From: Calliopum simillimum
Taxonomy: Eukaryota; Arthropoda; Insecta; Diptera; Lauxaniidae
Length of the DNA: 64,000 bases
Direction of reading: 5' to 3'
NCBI GenBank assembly: GCA_951812925.1
Contig: OX638368.1
Coordinates: 78,660,909-78,724,908 of the forward strand
How positions within the stretch are numbered: position 1 is the first letter of the stretch; every line of letters begins with the position of its first letter. The translations under genes were made by a program, and so were the position numbers. Below are positions 1 through 11,440 of this stretch, piece after piece. A model generated the notes under the pieces. It had not been told where the DNA came from and did no database searches. It worked only from the letters and a program-made list of their open reading frames with translations.

Positions 1-677
1 TAAAATAAGTGGAAAAGGTCCTGGAAAGAATCTATTCAAAAATCTTGTATTGTAGACAAAACAAAAGTAACAAATTATATCAAATCAAATGAAATGGATT
101 CTGTGGCGGAAGTCGGGGTTCCTCGTTGGTTTCCGATACTAGAAACTGCGTATTTAACTTTTTTCATCGCCTTTGCGTCTGTTCGTCTTCATTTTGTAGT
201 GGTATACCATACTTTTAAAAAGAGAAAACTAGAAAATCTTATAAAATACACAAACACATATGTCTGGAGAACGTCAAATGTGCCCCTTCGGCAAAAGTCA
301 AATGTGCCCCAAAATCTCTTAAAGTATTAAAAATATTTTAAAATTCAAACTATTTGACCTTGATAAAAAACACTTTTATTTTATTAATTATAAAGGTTAG
401 TGCCACCAAATTTGCGTACTTACTTTTAAAAAAACATACAACTTTATTTGCAAAACCCTTACGAACAAGATGCCGAAAATTACAAAAAAAAACACAAAAA
501 GTTAAAAAAATATATAAGCGCTGGAGAAGTTGAAAGAGAACTGCCAAAGTTCATTACGTTGCTTCCACTCTAATTAGTTATGTTTCTGCATTTCAGGTTT
601 TTGATTCGAAAGGCGTGTTCATACCGAAAATGGCAAATTCAAATGTGCCCCAGTGTCAAATGTACCCCAGCTTACCC
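1..677. mobile_element. Right part of a TA/GGGG foldback-type element (copy 1, cut by window edge)
   Basis: It is collinear with about 1935-2610 of the complete copy at 1224-2610, including the run around CTGTGGCGGAAGTCGG. It ends in the same terminal repeat, GTGTCAAATGTACCCCAG followed by CTTACCC, then TA at 678-679. The word GTCAAATGTGCCCC occurs near 273, 296 and 629. No coding potential is recognisable; the short open frames cover repeat sequence. Confidence 0.75.
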
Positions 678-679
678 TA

Positions 680-917
680 CTCTTTTTTTGCTTCAAATGG
701 TCGTCTGCAATATTTCTCTGCAAAGTTATGATAATTTTAAAATCACACCATCAAACTCAAAGTGCGCAAACTCGATTTTCGGCTATATTTAAGGTTGTAT
801 ACAGGACGGACGGAATTCGTCTGCTCTTTTTTACCAACTGAATCAGTATCCCCAAAATGAGCTACGAAGTGGTCTCCTGTGATTGATTTCTATAAAGTAA
901 TGACTAAACAACAATAG
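680..917. repeat. Fragment of the 'ladder' palindrome family
   Basis: This stretch contains the ordered blocks seen in the palindromes at 11180-12938, 30905-36793 and 45239-46267: a CTGCAATATTTCTCTGCAAAG block, AAAATCACACCAT, a TTTTCGGCTATATTT block, a GTATACAG-ACGGACG block, CTGCTCTTTTTTACCAAC, and a CAAAATGAGCTA block followed by GTGGTCTC. No gene is seen. Confidence 0.6.
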
Positions 918-1223
918 TGGAGTGCCTGGGGCTTTTAACCTAGGATTTCTACAAGACCGAATGAATTTATATGGTTGGTATGGGATTTTGTTTTAAATGC
1001 CATAAAAAAAAAGTTTACCCAAAATTTTTTTCTGCTTTTGATTTGTGTATTAACTACAAAAAGTTAGTACAACACTACATTGAAAATAATTGCAACAATT
1101 TGCAAACCATTTTTTCTAAACTAATTTGAGGTCGCTGAACACAAAAAACGCAATTTTTTTTTTCCTTTTAACCGTTCCCGAGTTATTCGGCCATTTTTAT
1201 TTTCGAGATTATAGCATCATATA

Positions 1224-2610
1224 GGGGAGACTGGGGCACATTTGACACTAAATTTTCAAAGTCCTATATCTTTGAAAATTATTGCACGATCTTAATACTC
1301 TTTGCCGTTTCTGAAACATTGATTATTTAAGATTAAGACCAAGAAAAAAAAAAATTTTAAAAAAACTGCATTAAGAGTCCTTTTTTAAATTTTTTCAAAA
1401 AAAGTCATTTTGTCAAATGTGCCCCTGGTACGGGGCACATTTGACATTGCAAGGGGCACATTTGACACTCACAAAAATAACACCAAAACATTAAACAAAA
1501 CATTAATACATATATACTTTCATCTTGTGTCAAGCTCTCCACTAAATATTCTTTTCTCCAAAAATATGGGAGTTGAAACGACCTATCCCTGCTGCCTGAA
1601 AGCCGCTTAAAATATTTTTTGATGAAAGTCATTTGAAAAGGATGGTTTGTCAGTTTGGCGACATCATATATTGAAATTTGCTTTCCATGGTTAGTGGTGA
1701 GAAAATCGTTGAAGGCCATCCTACAAAACCGTTAGAACGGGCCGAAGACTGAGACATCCAATGGCGGCAAGCGATGGGAGGTGTGTGGTAGAAATGATAA
1801 TAAAATGATACCATTATCTCGGTAATAGTGAATAATTTGAACACTGCAATGTGATGAATGGTTGCCAAGGAAGATCAAAATTGGTAGTTCTTTGGTACAA
1901 TTGGTAGAGTTCGGAAATCATCCATCCACATTTTGAATTTAAAATAAGTCATCCTGTAAAGCATCTATTCAAAAATCTTGTATTGTAGATAAAACAAAGG
2001 TAACAAATTATATCAAATATAATAAAATGGATTCTGTGGCGGAAGTCGGCGTTTTTGTTTGTTTCCGATATTAGAAATAGCGTGTTTAACTTTTTTCATC
2101 GTCTTCGCGTCTGTTCGTCTTCATTTTGCAGTGGCATACCATATCTTTATATAGATAAAACTAGAAAATCTTATAAAATACACAAACACAAATGTCTGTA
2201 CTTACGTCAAATGTGCCCCTTCGGCAAATGTCAAATGTGCCCCAAAATCTCTTGAAGAATTAAAAATATTTTAAAATTTAAACTATTTGACCTTGATAAA
2301 AAACACTTTTATTCCATTAATTATAAAGGTTAGTGCTACCAAATTTTCATACTAACTTTCAAAAAACAATACAACTTTATTTGCAAAACCCTTACGAACA
2401 AGATGCCGAAAATTACAAGAAAAAGCACAAGAAGTTAAAAAAGCGTATTAGCGCCGGAGCAGTTGAAAGAGAACTGCCAAAGTTCATTACGTTGCTTAAA
2501 CTCTAATTAGTTATGTTTCTACATTTCAGGTTTTTGGTTCAAAAGGTGTGTTCACACCGAAAATGGCAAAGTCAAATGTGCCCCAGTGTCAAATGTACCC
2601 CAGCTTACCC
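1224..2610. mobile_element. Complete 1.39 kb MITE-like element with TA duplication and iterated GGGGCACATTTGAC word
   Basis: The termini are GGGGAGACTGGGGCACATTT and, in reverse complement from the right end, GGGTAAGCTGGGGTACATTT, flanked by TA at 1222-1223 and 2611-2612. An empty site with a single TA is present in inverted orientation at 7131-7170. The word GGGGCACATTTGAC or its complement appears near 1232, 1414, 1435, 1454, 2207, 2229, 2572 and, as a variant, 2588. TA duplication is typical of Tc1/mariner-like elements, but no transposase is seen, so it is probably non-autonomous. Confidence 0.85.
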
Positions 2611-3039
2611 TACATCAATATATTTGTATAACGCCAAATCCGATCGATTTTATTTTACCACGATTACAAAGAATGACTAATGGCGTTTCTAACGGGTATA
2701 CCAATGATTATGCTCCGAATAAAATTAACGAAAAACTTAGATTTTTTAAAAAAATTTTAAATTTTTCATACCAACGCACAGTGTTTTACGTAGAACAAGC
2801 TAGGTGGACAAAATTCATTAACAGATATCTAAATATTAGTAATGAGGTAATGTCAACAATACCCCAAATACATTATATACCTACTTTTTTTGTGTAAATA
2901 TTTGATGGTGACAAACAACTGAGTGCAGAAGTCAACTTATGATTGTAAGTTCAATTTCAAATATTTATTCCTTTCATTAAGCAACAAAGCAACTTGATTT
3001 TATTGTGGTAAAATCAATATTTTGTGATAATTTTAGTGA

Positions 3040-3940
3040 TGAATTTTATAGCAAAAAGAACGTATTTTATGTTTTAGTTAGAGTTTTTTCATTTCCTCCT
3101 TTGGGTTATGTGTAAGAAAGCTTCGAAAACAGATAAAAAAGTTATTCTTTTTTTTTTTCGTTTTCCAACTTTAAAGGAGACGAAATTGCATGTACCCGCT
3201 TGTACCCAGTTTAAATTTTGGATATATGTTAGCTTCACCTATTCCCTTGATGAATATATTAGTTTTAACCTGCGCACTGGTGTTCATCTATTTTATTATA
3301 ATTTTTTCAGAATGCCTTTAATTTTTTTTTTAATTTATATTCGAATTTTTTGCTTTGTCTTAAAAAGGTCGTAATTTTATGACATTTCTAGTGATGGATT
3401 TTATAAATGAAGGTTAGCGTTTTGTGTTTGAATAAGATTTTTGTCATTCCTTTCCTCAGGAAATGTTTCGAAAACACTTAAAAAAATAACTCGTAGTTTT
3501 ATTATTTTTCAACTTTAAAGGAGCTGGAATTGCATGTACCCGCGTGTACCCAGTCTAGATTTTGGATATATGTTAGCTGCACCTATTCCCTTGATGAATA
3601 TATTAGTTTTAACTTGCACATTCATCTATTTTTTTTAAAATTTTTTCCAGAATACCTTTTATCAATTTTTTATTTTAATTTATATTCGAATTTTTTGCTG
3701 TTTTTAACGTCTGTTATATGTGTATTTAAATAGTTCGAAATTTTGTGACAATTCTCATGATGGATTTTTTAACTGAAGGTTAGTATTTTCTGTTTAAATA
3801 AGACATTTGTTATAACTTCCCTCAAAGAAAGTTTCGAAAACACTTAAAAAATAACGTTTATCTCTGTGTATCCAGACTAAATTTTGGATATAAGTTAGTT
3901 GTACCTGACCATTGGATTACAACTATTTTATTTTTTTCAG
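3040..3940 (+). repeat. Three degenerate tandem copies (about 330 bp) upstream of the coding exon
   Basis: Blocks reading GCATGTACCCGC..TGTACCCAG, then TTTTGGATATA.GTTAG and TATTCCCTTGATGAATATAT, occur at about 3190-3270 and 3535-3615 and partly at about 3860-3910. Each unit ends in a T-rich tract plus AG (near 3309, 3650 and 3940), resembling a splice acceptor. Only the third is followed by a long open frame. The first two could be duplicated intron and acceptor sequence; this is inference. Confidence 0.6.
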
Positions 3941-4473
3941 AACATTTTCACTCAATCTCAAGAAGTGAGTTTTTTCAAGAGTGGCTTAAGCATGACAAGG
4001 CCAAAAAAAATGACTGCCTTTACGATTTTATAGTATCAAAATTCAAAGTGTTTGATGTAACTGAAGACTGTGTGAGGGTAATTAAGGAGAAAATTGCCAA
4101 CTGTTCTTCAAAAATCGATTCAAAGTGGGTTTCTGCAGGGAAGTCTAAAGACCGTTTTATGATAAAGTTTAAAAGCTGGTTGGATGGTGAGGATTTTAAA
4201 TTTGGTATATTTTCTTCACAACCACTACCTTCCACATCATCTAAGAATGATAGTTCAGCTGGTAGACCAAGAAAAGACTTTAAAGATTTATCGTTTAAAA
4301 CGAAAAAACGTCGTGTAGAAGATCTTGTTGAGTCACACAGTGCTGCAGAGCTGATGACGGCTGCAGAAATAGTAGTGAGATCGGCTGGGAACCGAAACTA
4401 TGCAAAAATTATAAAAAATACGAATGTTAGTGGAAGTTTAAACTCTTCGCTCAACAACTCAATTTGTTATTAG
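3941..4473 (+). CDS. 3' exon of an uncharacterised transposon-type protein
   Basis: An open frame runs from a T-rich splice acceptor ending at 3940 to the TAG stop at 4471-4473, about 177 codons with no interruption. GTG at 4048 is an internal valine, not a start; in-frame coding continues upstream (EFFQEWLKHD, then CLYDFIVSKF). Next come an acidic, tryptophan-containing segment (KSWLDGEDF), a basic linker (SSAGRPRKDF, then LSFKTKKRRVEDL), and a helical tail (SAAELMTAAEIVV). I recall GRPxKxFxxLSxxxKxRR motifs in unnamed arthropod and cnidarian transposon-linked proteins but cannot name the family. AATAAA lies at 4557-4562, about 85 bases after the stop. It sits inside the inverted-repeat element 918-7468. 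Upstream exons were not found. Confidence 0.6.
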
Positions 4474-5379
4474 TTTGATATGTTATCACTAATTACATTA
4501 CTAATGCATTTGTATCGTACTGCGAGTAGTAATTGAACATTTGCAAAAAAAGAAACAATAAATGTTGGTTTTCATACTTTTTCCAATATAAAAAAATTCT
4601 GTTGTTTTATTTCTTTTTTGGTTTTTTGTTTAATTTTTTTTAGATAGCTATTCAACGATACCAATTTTTGCGGGTTCAAACCCTCTCTATTAAGATATTT
4701 TTCCTATGTATCTTTTTCCTCTATATATGAATTGCAAATATTGAAATAAAATAAAATTAATCTGTATGAAAACCCCCCAATGAGCAATTTCTGGTTATGA
4801 TGATGATATTAATAATATGTCGTAATAAGGCTTACACTACCCAAAAATATCAAAAAATAATTTTGTCCAGCTAGCTTGTTCTACGTGAAACACTGCAACG
4901 TCAAATGAAAAACTTAGTTTTTCGCATATATTTATTTCAAAACAAATTTTTTAACAATTTTATTCAATGGCACATTTAATTCCAAACATTTTGAGCCAAC
5001 TTTGAGCAAAATCGAATGAAATCTCGTGAAGATATTAAGGTTTTAGTGCAACGAAGGCATATCGTTTTCTTTCAAAAATTTATATTCTTGATGCAATTGC
5101 AACCCGGTCCGAAATGTTCTTCTACAAAAAATTATGAGAGGTTCTTTAAAATGTTAAATGAGTGTAGAATGGCCGATGTGGAAGCTGAAAAATTGGATCT
5201 GTTGACTAAGGCCGAACATTTTGAAAATGCTCTGGACAACTTCTCATAATTCTTATTGCACCAAATCCTTAATATCTTCAAGAAATCGCTTTCGATTTTG
5301 CTCAGAATAGGCATAAAATGTTTGCAATTTCATGTCCTATTAAATAAAAATGCTAAAAAAATATATTTAAAAAAATATA
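4474..5379. other. Non-coding interior of the 6.5 kb element
   Basis: The interval holds the 3' untranslated region and polyadenylation signal of the preceding exon, then an inverted copy of 2780-2830 at 4860-4900. A 77-codon frame at 5016-5249 starts with ATG and is followed by a stop, but it matches nothing I recognise and has no neighbouring exon. I do not call it a gene. Confidence 0.4.
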
Positions 5380-6939
5380 TGGGTATTTCCACCGGCTACG
5401 GACGTGACATTCGTACGCATATTTTTTAAAAATAATCTAGTCCAGAGGAAACTTTGAGTTTTTATTTGGTGCATAATTTAGTATTAGGGGAGGACTATTA
5501 TTCATAAAAATCACGAGGTCGGTCGGGCATGCAGTACCAAAATACTAGCCAATAAAAGTTCATTCGGACGCGACATAAAATGGAAGTACTTTTGAGGTGC
5601 ATGTACGAAAATTAAAAATTCTGCGAAACATGTAAGCAAATTTGTTTTCTAAGAATGTCAAAACTATGCTGAAACATGCTTCTTCATAATGCACTTTTCC
5701 TTATTGAAATATCTTCTTTAGTTTCTCTTACATAAGCTAAAATGTAATAACGGACGTGACATTCCGGACGCGACAAATTTTTCCTCAGCAATAATTTAAG
5801 TAGTGAAATACTTAATTTTAGTAGTTTTAATGATATTTAGGTAGCTATTGATGAAAAGTGTCTAACCTCCTTTGCATGAATATAAAACCAATTAACTCCA
5901 TGAGTGTTATGATTACTTAGCGCATTCGAAAAACAAAAGCATTTTGTAAAATAAATTTTTGGCTTTTAAGTCGTTTCTGTCAAACTTATCTTTTTTGTAC
6001 GTGTCTGATTTTATCATCCGTATCTAAGTACATGTGCGAAATTACAAAATCTAAGTATTTATAGCCAAAGTCGATTACAAATTTACCAAAATATTGAGGA
6101 GATGTAATGAATTTTGATTTTGTGGGCGTGGACAGCCCAATTTTCCAGTGGATGTTATTTCTCTCAATACCCTTTACATATGTACCAAATGCCATCCACC
6201 TGCACTAAATAGTTTCAGTCTTATGACGAATTATCTTAGCAGGAGGTCGTGGCAACGCACATTTTTTCAACCTATGATCTAGCATTATCCAATACTAGCA
6301 AACACACTGTTAACGTTTGATGATTTCAACCGCACATTTTCTAAATCGTAAGGGATATCCAAAGATACATACAAAATTTCAGTTTTATTTATTACATATA
6401 ATTGCGGACGTGACACATTTCAAACACTTATAACTTTCTAGATATACTTTGTCGAGACTTAATAATTACGTATTTTTTTAGCGGATTATGATCTTACTGA
6501 AGATATAGAGTTTCGATCAGGTGTGACCCCTAATACATTAATGGTAATTAAAAATGATGTTTTTGGACTACGGACGCGACATTAGAACTTTACTTAAGAC
6601 AATCCGAAAAATTACCGTTATTTGGACTCCAGTTGCAATTTTAACATTTTATATGTATAATTGCTATTGTTAGGCAAATTTAAAGGCAAACTAATACAAA
6701 ACTAAATTTTCTTGAACTCCTCTATCGCATAAAGAAAGAAGACTAATAAATTTGTTAAAAATTAAATTGGAGAGATTTAATTTTTGCAGCCATTTTTTGT
6801 GGACTACAATTGAGAAAAGCTATATGTATTATTTGCATATATATATTTGAATATTTGTGCATAACTACCGGTGGTTAAATCAATCTTTAAAACATATTTA
6901 ATTTTTCACACTCGGTAGACTTTTTTTAAGAAATACCCA
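5380..6939. mobile_element. 1.56 kb TA-flanked element with iterated CGGACGYGACA word
   Basis: The termini are TGGGTATTTCCACCGGCTAC on the left and, in reverse complement, TGGGTATTTCTTAAAAAAAG on the right, each next to TA (5378-5379 and 6940-6941). CGGACGTGACA or CGGACGCGACA occurs near 5397, 5563, 5752, 5770, 6408 and 6570. One GGGCGTGG-type repeat unit lies at about 6110-6260. No transposase frame is seen. Confidence 0.7.
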
Positions 6940-7468
6940 TATGCGAAAAACTAAGTGTTTCATTTGAAATTGATATGAAAAATTTTTTAAATTTTTTAAA
7001 AAATCGAAGTTTTTCTTGCTATAACTTATTCAATTTTGATCGGAGCATAATCATTGGATTACTCGTTAGAAGCGCCTTTATTCACTCTTTGTAAACGTGG
7101 TAAAATAAAATCGATCGGATTTGGCGTTACACAAATATATTGATGTATATGATGCTATAATCTCGAAAATAAAAATGTCCGAATAACTCGGGGACGGTCC
7201 AAAGGAATAAAAAATAAGTGGTGTTTTCGTGTTCAGCGACTCTAAATTAGTTTAGAAAAAATAGTTTGCAAAATGTTACATCTATTTTGAATTTAGTGTT
7301 GCATTAACTTTTTATAATAGTTATTGCTTAAATAAAGAATAAATGAAATGCACAAAAAAATGTTTGGTAAACTTTTCTTTTTATTGTATAAAAAACAAAA
7401 TCCTACCTCAACTATATAAATTCATTCACTCTAATAATAATCCTATCTTAAAAGTCCCAGGCACTCCA

Positions 7469-7611
7469 CCAATCGTAAAACTTATTGAAAATTACTATTT
7501 TTATCTCTGTAACAGGTACTTCTAGAGAAAAATTCTAGTAAATTTCTTGTAATTGTAGTTGTTTTCAACACCGACTACGGTGTTTTGTCGAAAAAAGCAA
7601 AACGAAGAGAC
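7469..7611. other. Short unassigned spacer
   Basis: The sequence between the inverted-repeat element and the next foldback is AT-rich with a small hairpin (CACCGACTACGGTG). Nothing else is recognised. Confidence 0.3.
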
Positions 7612-9319
7612 ATCCCGGTGGCGTTTTTGAGCGACATCATCCATAATGATGTTTTCATCGATGAATCATCAAGAAAATAACACGAACATAGAGCGCTCTA
7701 CATGAAATTTTCCAAAACGAGTTTTTTATCGATGACTCACAATGGGGATGTCAGGAAGTTAGTATTCTCTGTTGGACAATATCACTCAAGTGTCTCTAAA
7801 CTTCTGAAATGTTTCGAATCGGTGATATTGTCGGTTAAAAGTCAATAACATGTTTACGGCTGCATGACATTGTCTGTTACATGTCGCCATCAACGAGTAA
7901 AAGTCATAGATACAGCCGATTGTTATTTTTGTTGTCAGTTTGTCAAGCGAAATGAAATAAATAAATATCAAAATATTGTGTCCTCCTACAAAATGTGATT
8001 AATTTTAATTAAAAAGATGCATTTTATAACTGTTAAATTCAGACAGACTAAACATTTTGAGGTGAGTTAATATGTCCTAAAGAAAAGGCTTTTAATAATG
8101 GAGTTATTATAACATCTGATTTTTATCTTTGCAATAGATTTCTGTCGTCGACGTACCCATGAAGAATATCACCGAAAATTTTGCTGTTAGACAAATGTAT
8201 TTTCAAGTTCAATGCAGTTTGATTTGATGGCCTGAAAATTGCCGCAAAGCACTATCAAAACATAAAAAATGCAACTAACTGACCTACATCATAAACGTAG
8301 TATTCAATCTGAATTTTTTTGAGTGTTATTCCAATAGAAGAAATCAACTTTTGTTATGGTCGAATCTTGAGGCGTGGTGATATCGAGTGCTAAAAGTAGA
8401 GAAATTTGAATTTTTCCAAATATCTTGCTAAGGGTTATGTCTACAAAAAAAAAAAAAAAAATTGTCCACTATTTTGTAGCTCAGATAATTTCATATAGAA
8501 AACCCGCAAAAATTGTTTTTTTACGACTTACAGTTGATGAGTTATAGTACTTTTAAAATCAACAGTCATACTCGTATTACTATGAACAAACACTTGTATG
8601 CGACAAATACCTAAAAATAGGATATCTACTAAACTAAAAGTCAAACGAAACAACTTTCATAACTTTTTTATTGAAAATTTGCTGAACTATAAAATTGTGG
8701 ACCAACCTTAGCGTGATATTTGTATAAAACATATTTTCTCGACTTTTAGCACCTAATATCTCATCAAGGCACCACCTCTCATATTTGACTAGAATACAAG
8801 TTCTTAATACTATTGCAATAACTATGACATATTTAATAGTACGTAGTTATTTTCATTTGTTAATATGTTCTAAGTATTTTTATTTAGAGTCCAAGGCCTG
8901 AGTTGTTAGTGTCATCTTTATAAAATTGTATATTTAATAAATGTAAATTAAAATATTTTGATAACTTAATAAATATAAATAAAAACAAATGCAAAACAAA
9001 AAACAAAATTTTTTTTGCTAGATTTATGCTGACATGTTTGTAACAAAATCATTGGTGAAAACTCGATGACATTTTCCTCTACACCTCACTCGGAAGTATA
9101 CGCATTAGTGACTTATTCATGAGGGAATCGTACTGATATTGTCTGCTACGTGTCGCTAGCACACTGACGACTCAGTGAAATTATCAGCATAAGTCATAAG
9201 TGATTTTTTGGACATTTGTTCTAAAAGTTCATGCATGAAGTCAAGCACCTATGTCACCTATGATCTAATTTTGTCTCTATTTGTCATCGATGAATCGTCG
9301 TTCCGTTCGCCACCGGGAT
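7612..9319. mobile_element. 1.7 kb element with ATCCCGGTGGCG inverted ends
   Basis: ATCCCGGTGGCG at 7612 pairs with CGCCACCGGGAT ending at 9319. Both ends are followed inward by GATGAATC/GATTCATC and GACAATATC/GATATTGTC-like words, and variants of TGACATTGTCTGTTACATGTC recur near 7830, 7880 and 9140. No target duplication could be identified and no coding frame is recognisable. It is probably a non-autonomous DNA transposon. Confidence 0.6.
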
Positions 9320-10484
9320 ATTACGTATGACTTTTCATTTTTCAATTATGTTCATTTTCAAATCGCGATATCCCATGAATGGTAAGTCGGATGGAAAAGT
9401 GTTCGTAAAGACATTCATAGAGAATTTCATGTTCTGCAAAATCCTAGAAAAAACATTTTTCTGCGGCATATCGTTTCGGAATATTTCGCAAAAACAGTTT
9501 TTTTCTAAATTTTAAGTTTGTCAAAAGATATCTCTTAAACTTTAAGTCGCACACAGGTGCCAATCGAAGTAAAAGCTGGCCAAAAATCGTGAAATCGACT
9601 TGCGATTTCGATTATTTTTTCAGCCTAGTTTTGTAAAGAGAACACCAGCGCATGATTTGGCGTTTGAAATATTACGTAACATCGAGTTGCCCCTCTTGTA
9701 CCTTAACGCAAAGTCGTAGTTTCTAGCACAGATTATTTTTTCTTCTTTGCAAGAGTAATATTGTATGCGTTGTTATTAGTTTCCAAAACAAAAGAATGTT
9801 AAAAACGTCATTGGATAGTAAGGGGGACACCCCCGCGGTACGTAAATAATGATAATTGATACTAAATTAGAAAATATTAGTGGTTTTTTGAATACATGAT
9901 GTAAGGTAAGCTGCGAGAGATAAAAATTGGAGAGTAATAGAGCTACAAAAAAAGTTCCACCAGGTTCCACTCTGGCGACAACGGAGTCTTTTTATAAAAT
10001 GATTTTTCTATAATTAGTGAAAAAATTGGGTGCTACTTTTTGCTACTTTGCTTCATATGCTTGCTCACAGTGAGAGATTCTGCCAGTCCGGATGCTCTTA
10101 ATGAAATTGCAGCCGTAGTTTCAAAGATACCTTCTTGAAATTTAGTCATATGAAAGAATTTTTCTTTTTCTTTCCAAAAAATATATTTTGGAAGGTATAA
10201 AAGGTGTACCTGGATACTTTTTTTGTAGTTTAGTACTAAAATAGCATTAAATTTAGTACTTTTTACCAAATACGAAAAATTTTATCTTGGGCTTATAGCC
10301 TAATTTAATACCTTTCCAAGAGTGGTCTGAACATGAAAATCGGTTTTTTTGCATTTTCTTGAAGACTAGTCATGAAACAAAATCATGTACCAAATTTCAG
10401 CGAAATCGGAAGGGGTGTAGCAGATCTTGTTACGCTGGGCACGGAATGGCTGTATTGCATTTTGAATTTTTTATATATATGGGA
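9320..10484. repeat. Mixed dispersed-repeat fragments
   Basis: 9330-9530 resembles the interior of the TAGCCGTGTTTC foldbacks at 29165 and 50227 (AAATCGCGATATCCCATGAA block). About 9545-9585 is an inverted copy of about 11020-11065 (GTGCCAATCGAAGTAAAAGC). 10200-10345 matches 54945-55050 (TAGTACTAAAATAG and GAACATGAAAATCGG blocks). No gene is supported. Confidence 0.5.
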
Positions 10485-10985
10485 GGTGCCACGCCCTCTT
10501 GTCCTAGTTCGCCTAGCTTTTGCTCAAAGTTTTCATTTAATATTCGTAGTATCTCAGTGAAATTTGGACGGCTTACCTCAAAAAACGCTTTTAGTATAGA
10601 ATTTTTAAACTTGCTTATATGGGAGGTGCCACGCCCTCCTGTCCGAGATTGCCTACTTTTTGCTCAAAGCTTGCATTTAATATTTTTAGTATCTGAATGA
10701 AATTTAGACTTAGACGGCTTATCTTAAAAAACGCTTTTAGTATAGCATTTTGAAACTTTTGCTTATATGGGAGGTGCCACGCCCCCTTGCCCGATTTCAC
10801 CCATTTTTTGTTGAGAGCTTGCTTTTATCATTTTTAGTGTTTCAGTGAAATTCGGTTGGACTATCTCAAAAAACGCTTTCAGTATAGCATTTTTAAACTT
10901 TTGCTTATATGGGGGTGCCACGCCCCCTTGTCCGAACTCAACTTATTTTTGCTCAAAAGTTGCACTCACTATCCCTAGTGCCTAA
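10485..10985 (+). repeat. Tandem array of about 131-152 bp units (GGGAGGTGCCACGCCC)
   Basis: Four units begin near 10485, 10616, 10768 and 10904, each with TATATGGGAGGTGCCACGCC (last unit GGGGGTGCC), a TTGTCCGA block, TTTTTGCTCA, and ACGCTTT-AGTATAG before the next unit. The same unit forms arrays at 12940-13527, 13728-14009, 20690-21025 and 33055-33235. Confidence 0.85.
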
Positions 10986-11099
10986 AAACTGATTTTCAAA
11001 AGTTTACGTGCAGAATTACATTTTTGGCCAGCTTTTACTTCGATTGGCACTTGTGTGAGTCGTACAAAAAATACAAATAAACAAAATGTTGTTTGTAGA

Positions 11100-11205
11100 A
11101 CATGTATGTATATACGTACATATATATAATTGTATATGTATATATACATGTGTAATATATATATATGTGTAATATATAAAATAAGGTAATATTATGCCGT
11201 AAAAT
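11100..11205. repeat. TA-rich microsatellite and left edge of a ladder palindrome
   Basis: Irregular TATG and TA repeats run to about 11185, followed by the AAGGTAATATTATGCCGTAA block that also occurs at 12395, 32570 and 35230. The left palindrome arm is truncated inside the microsatellite. Confidence 0.7.
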
Positions 11206-11208
11206 CTG

Positions 11209-11440
11209 GGGCCTTACTCTGTAATGCGATGCGATAGGAAATGCGTTGCGAAAGCTAGATTCGATGCGAAAAATAATTGCCACTCTGTAAATTTTTCGCA
11301 TTGGGAGTAGCGTTGCCAACTATGTCTCACTGAAAACGCTACTCCCAATGCGAAAGGTTTACAGAGTGACAATTATTTTTCGCATCGAATCTAGCTTTCG
11401 CAACGCATTTCCTATCGCATCGCATTACAGAGTAAGGCCC
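11209..11440. mobile_element. 232 bp near-perfect hairpin MITE with CTG duplication
   Basis: The element reads GGGCCTTACTCTGTAATGCG inward from both ends and is palindromic for nearly its whole length, with a short centre around 11325. CTG is duplicated at 11206-11208 and 11441-11443. Unoccupied versions of the site (AAAATCTGGTATG) are present near 32580 and, inverted, near 12385. A 3-bp duplication with GGG ends fits PIF/Harbinger-like MITEs; the assignment is inference. Confidence 0.85.

Larger units (their letters stand above)
918..7468. mobile_element. 6.5 kb inverted-repeat (foldback-like) DNA transposon
   Basis: The left end TGGAGTGCCTGGG at 918 is mirrored by CCCAGGCACTCCA ending at 7468. 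The arms continue inward: 930-1220 plus 2611-2780 pair with about 6965-7455 read in reverse complement, including the GATCGATTTTATTTTACCACG block. The left arm is interrupted by the element at 1224-2610. The middle holds a coding exon (3941-4473), a second nested element (5380-6939), and a further inverted pair (2780-2830 against 4860-4900). The flanking bases (ACAATAG and CCAATCG) only loosely resemble a target duplication, so the superfamily is unassigned. Confidence 0.6.

Noticed and set aside
4640..4700. GGTTCAAACCC as a possible tRNA or SINE B box
   Set aside because: The spacing to any A-box-like sequence is too short and no tRNA arms pair.
5016..5249. 77-codon frame with an ATG start inside the 6.5 kb element
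   Set aside because: No family, splice signal or polyadenylation context was seen; kept only as a note in the interval entry.
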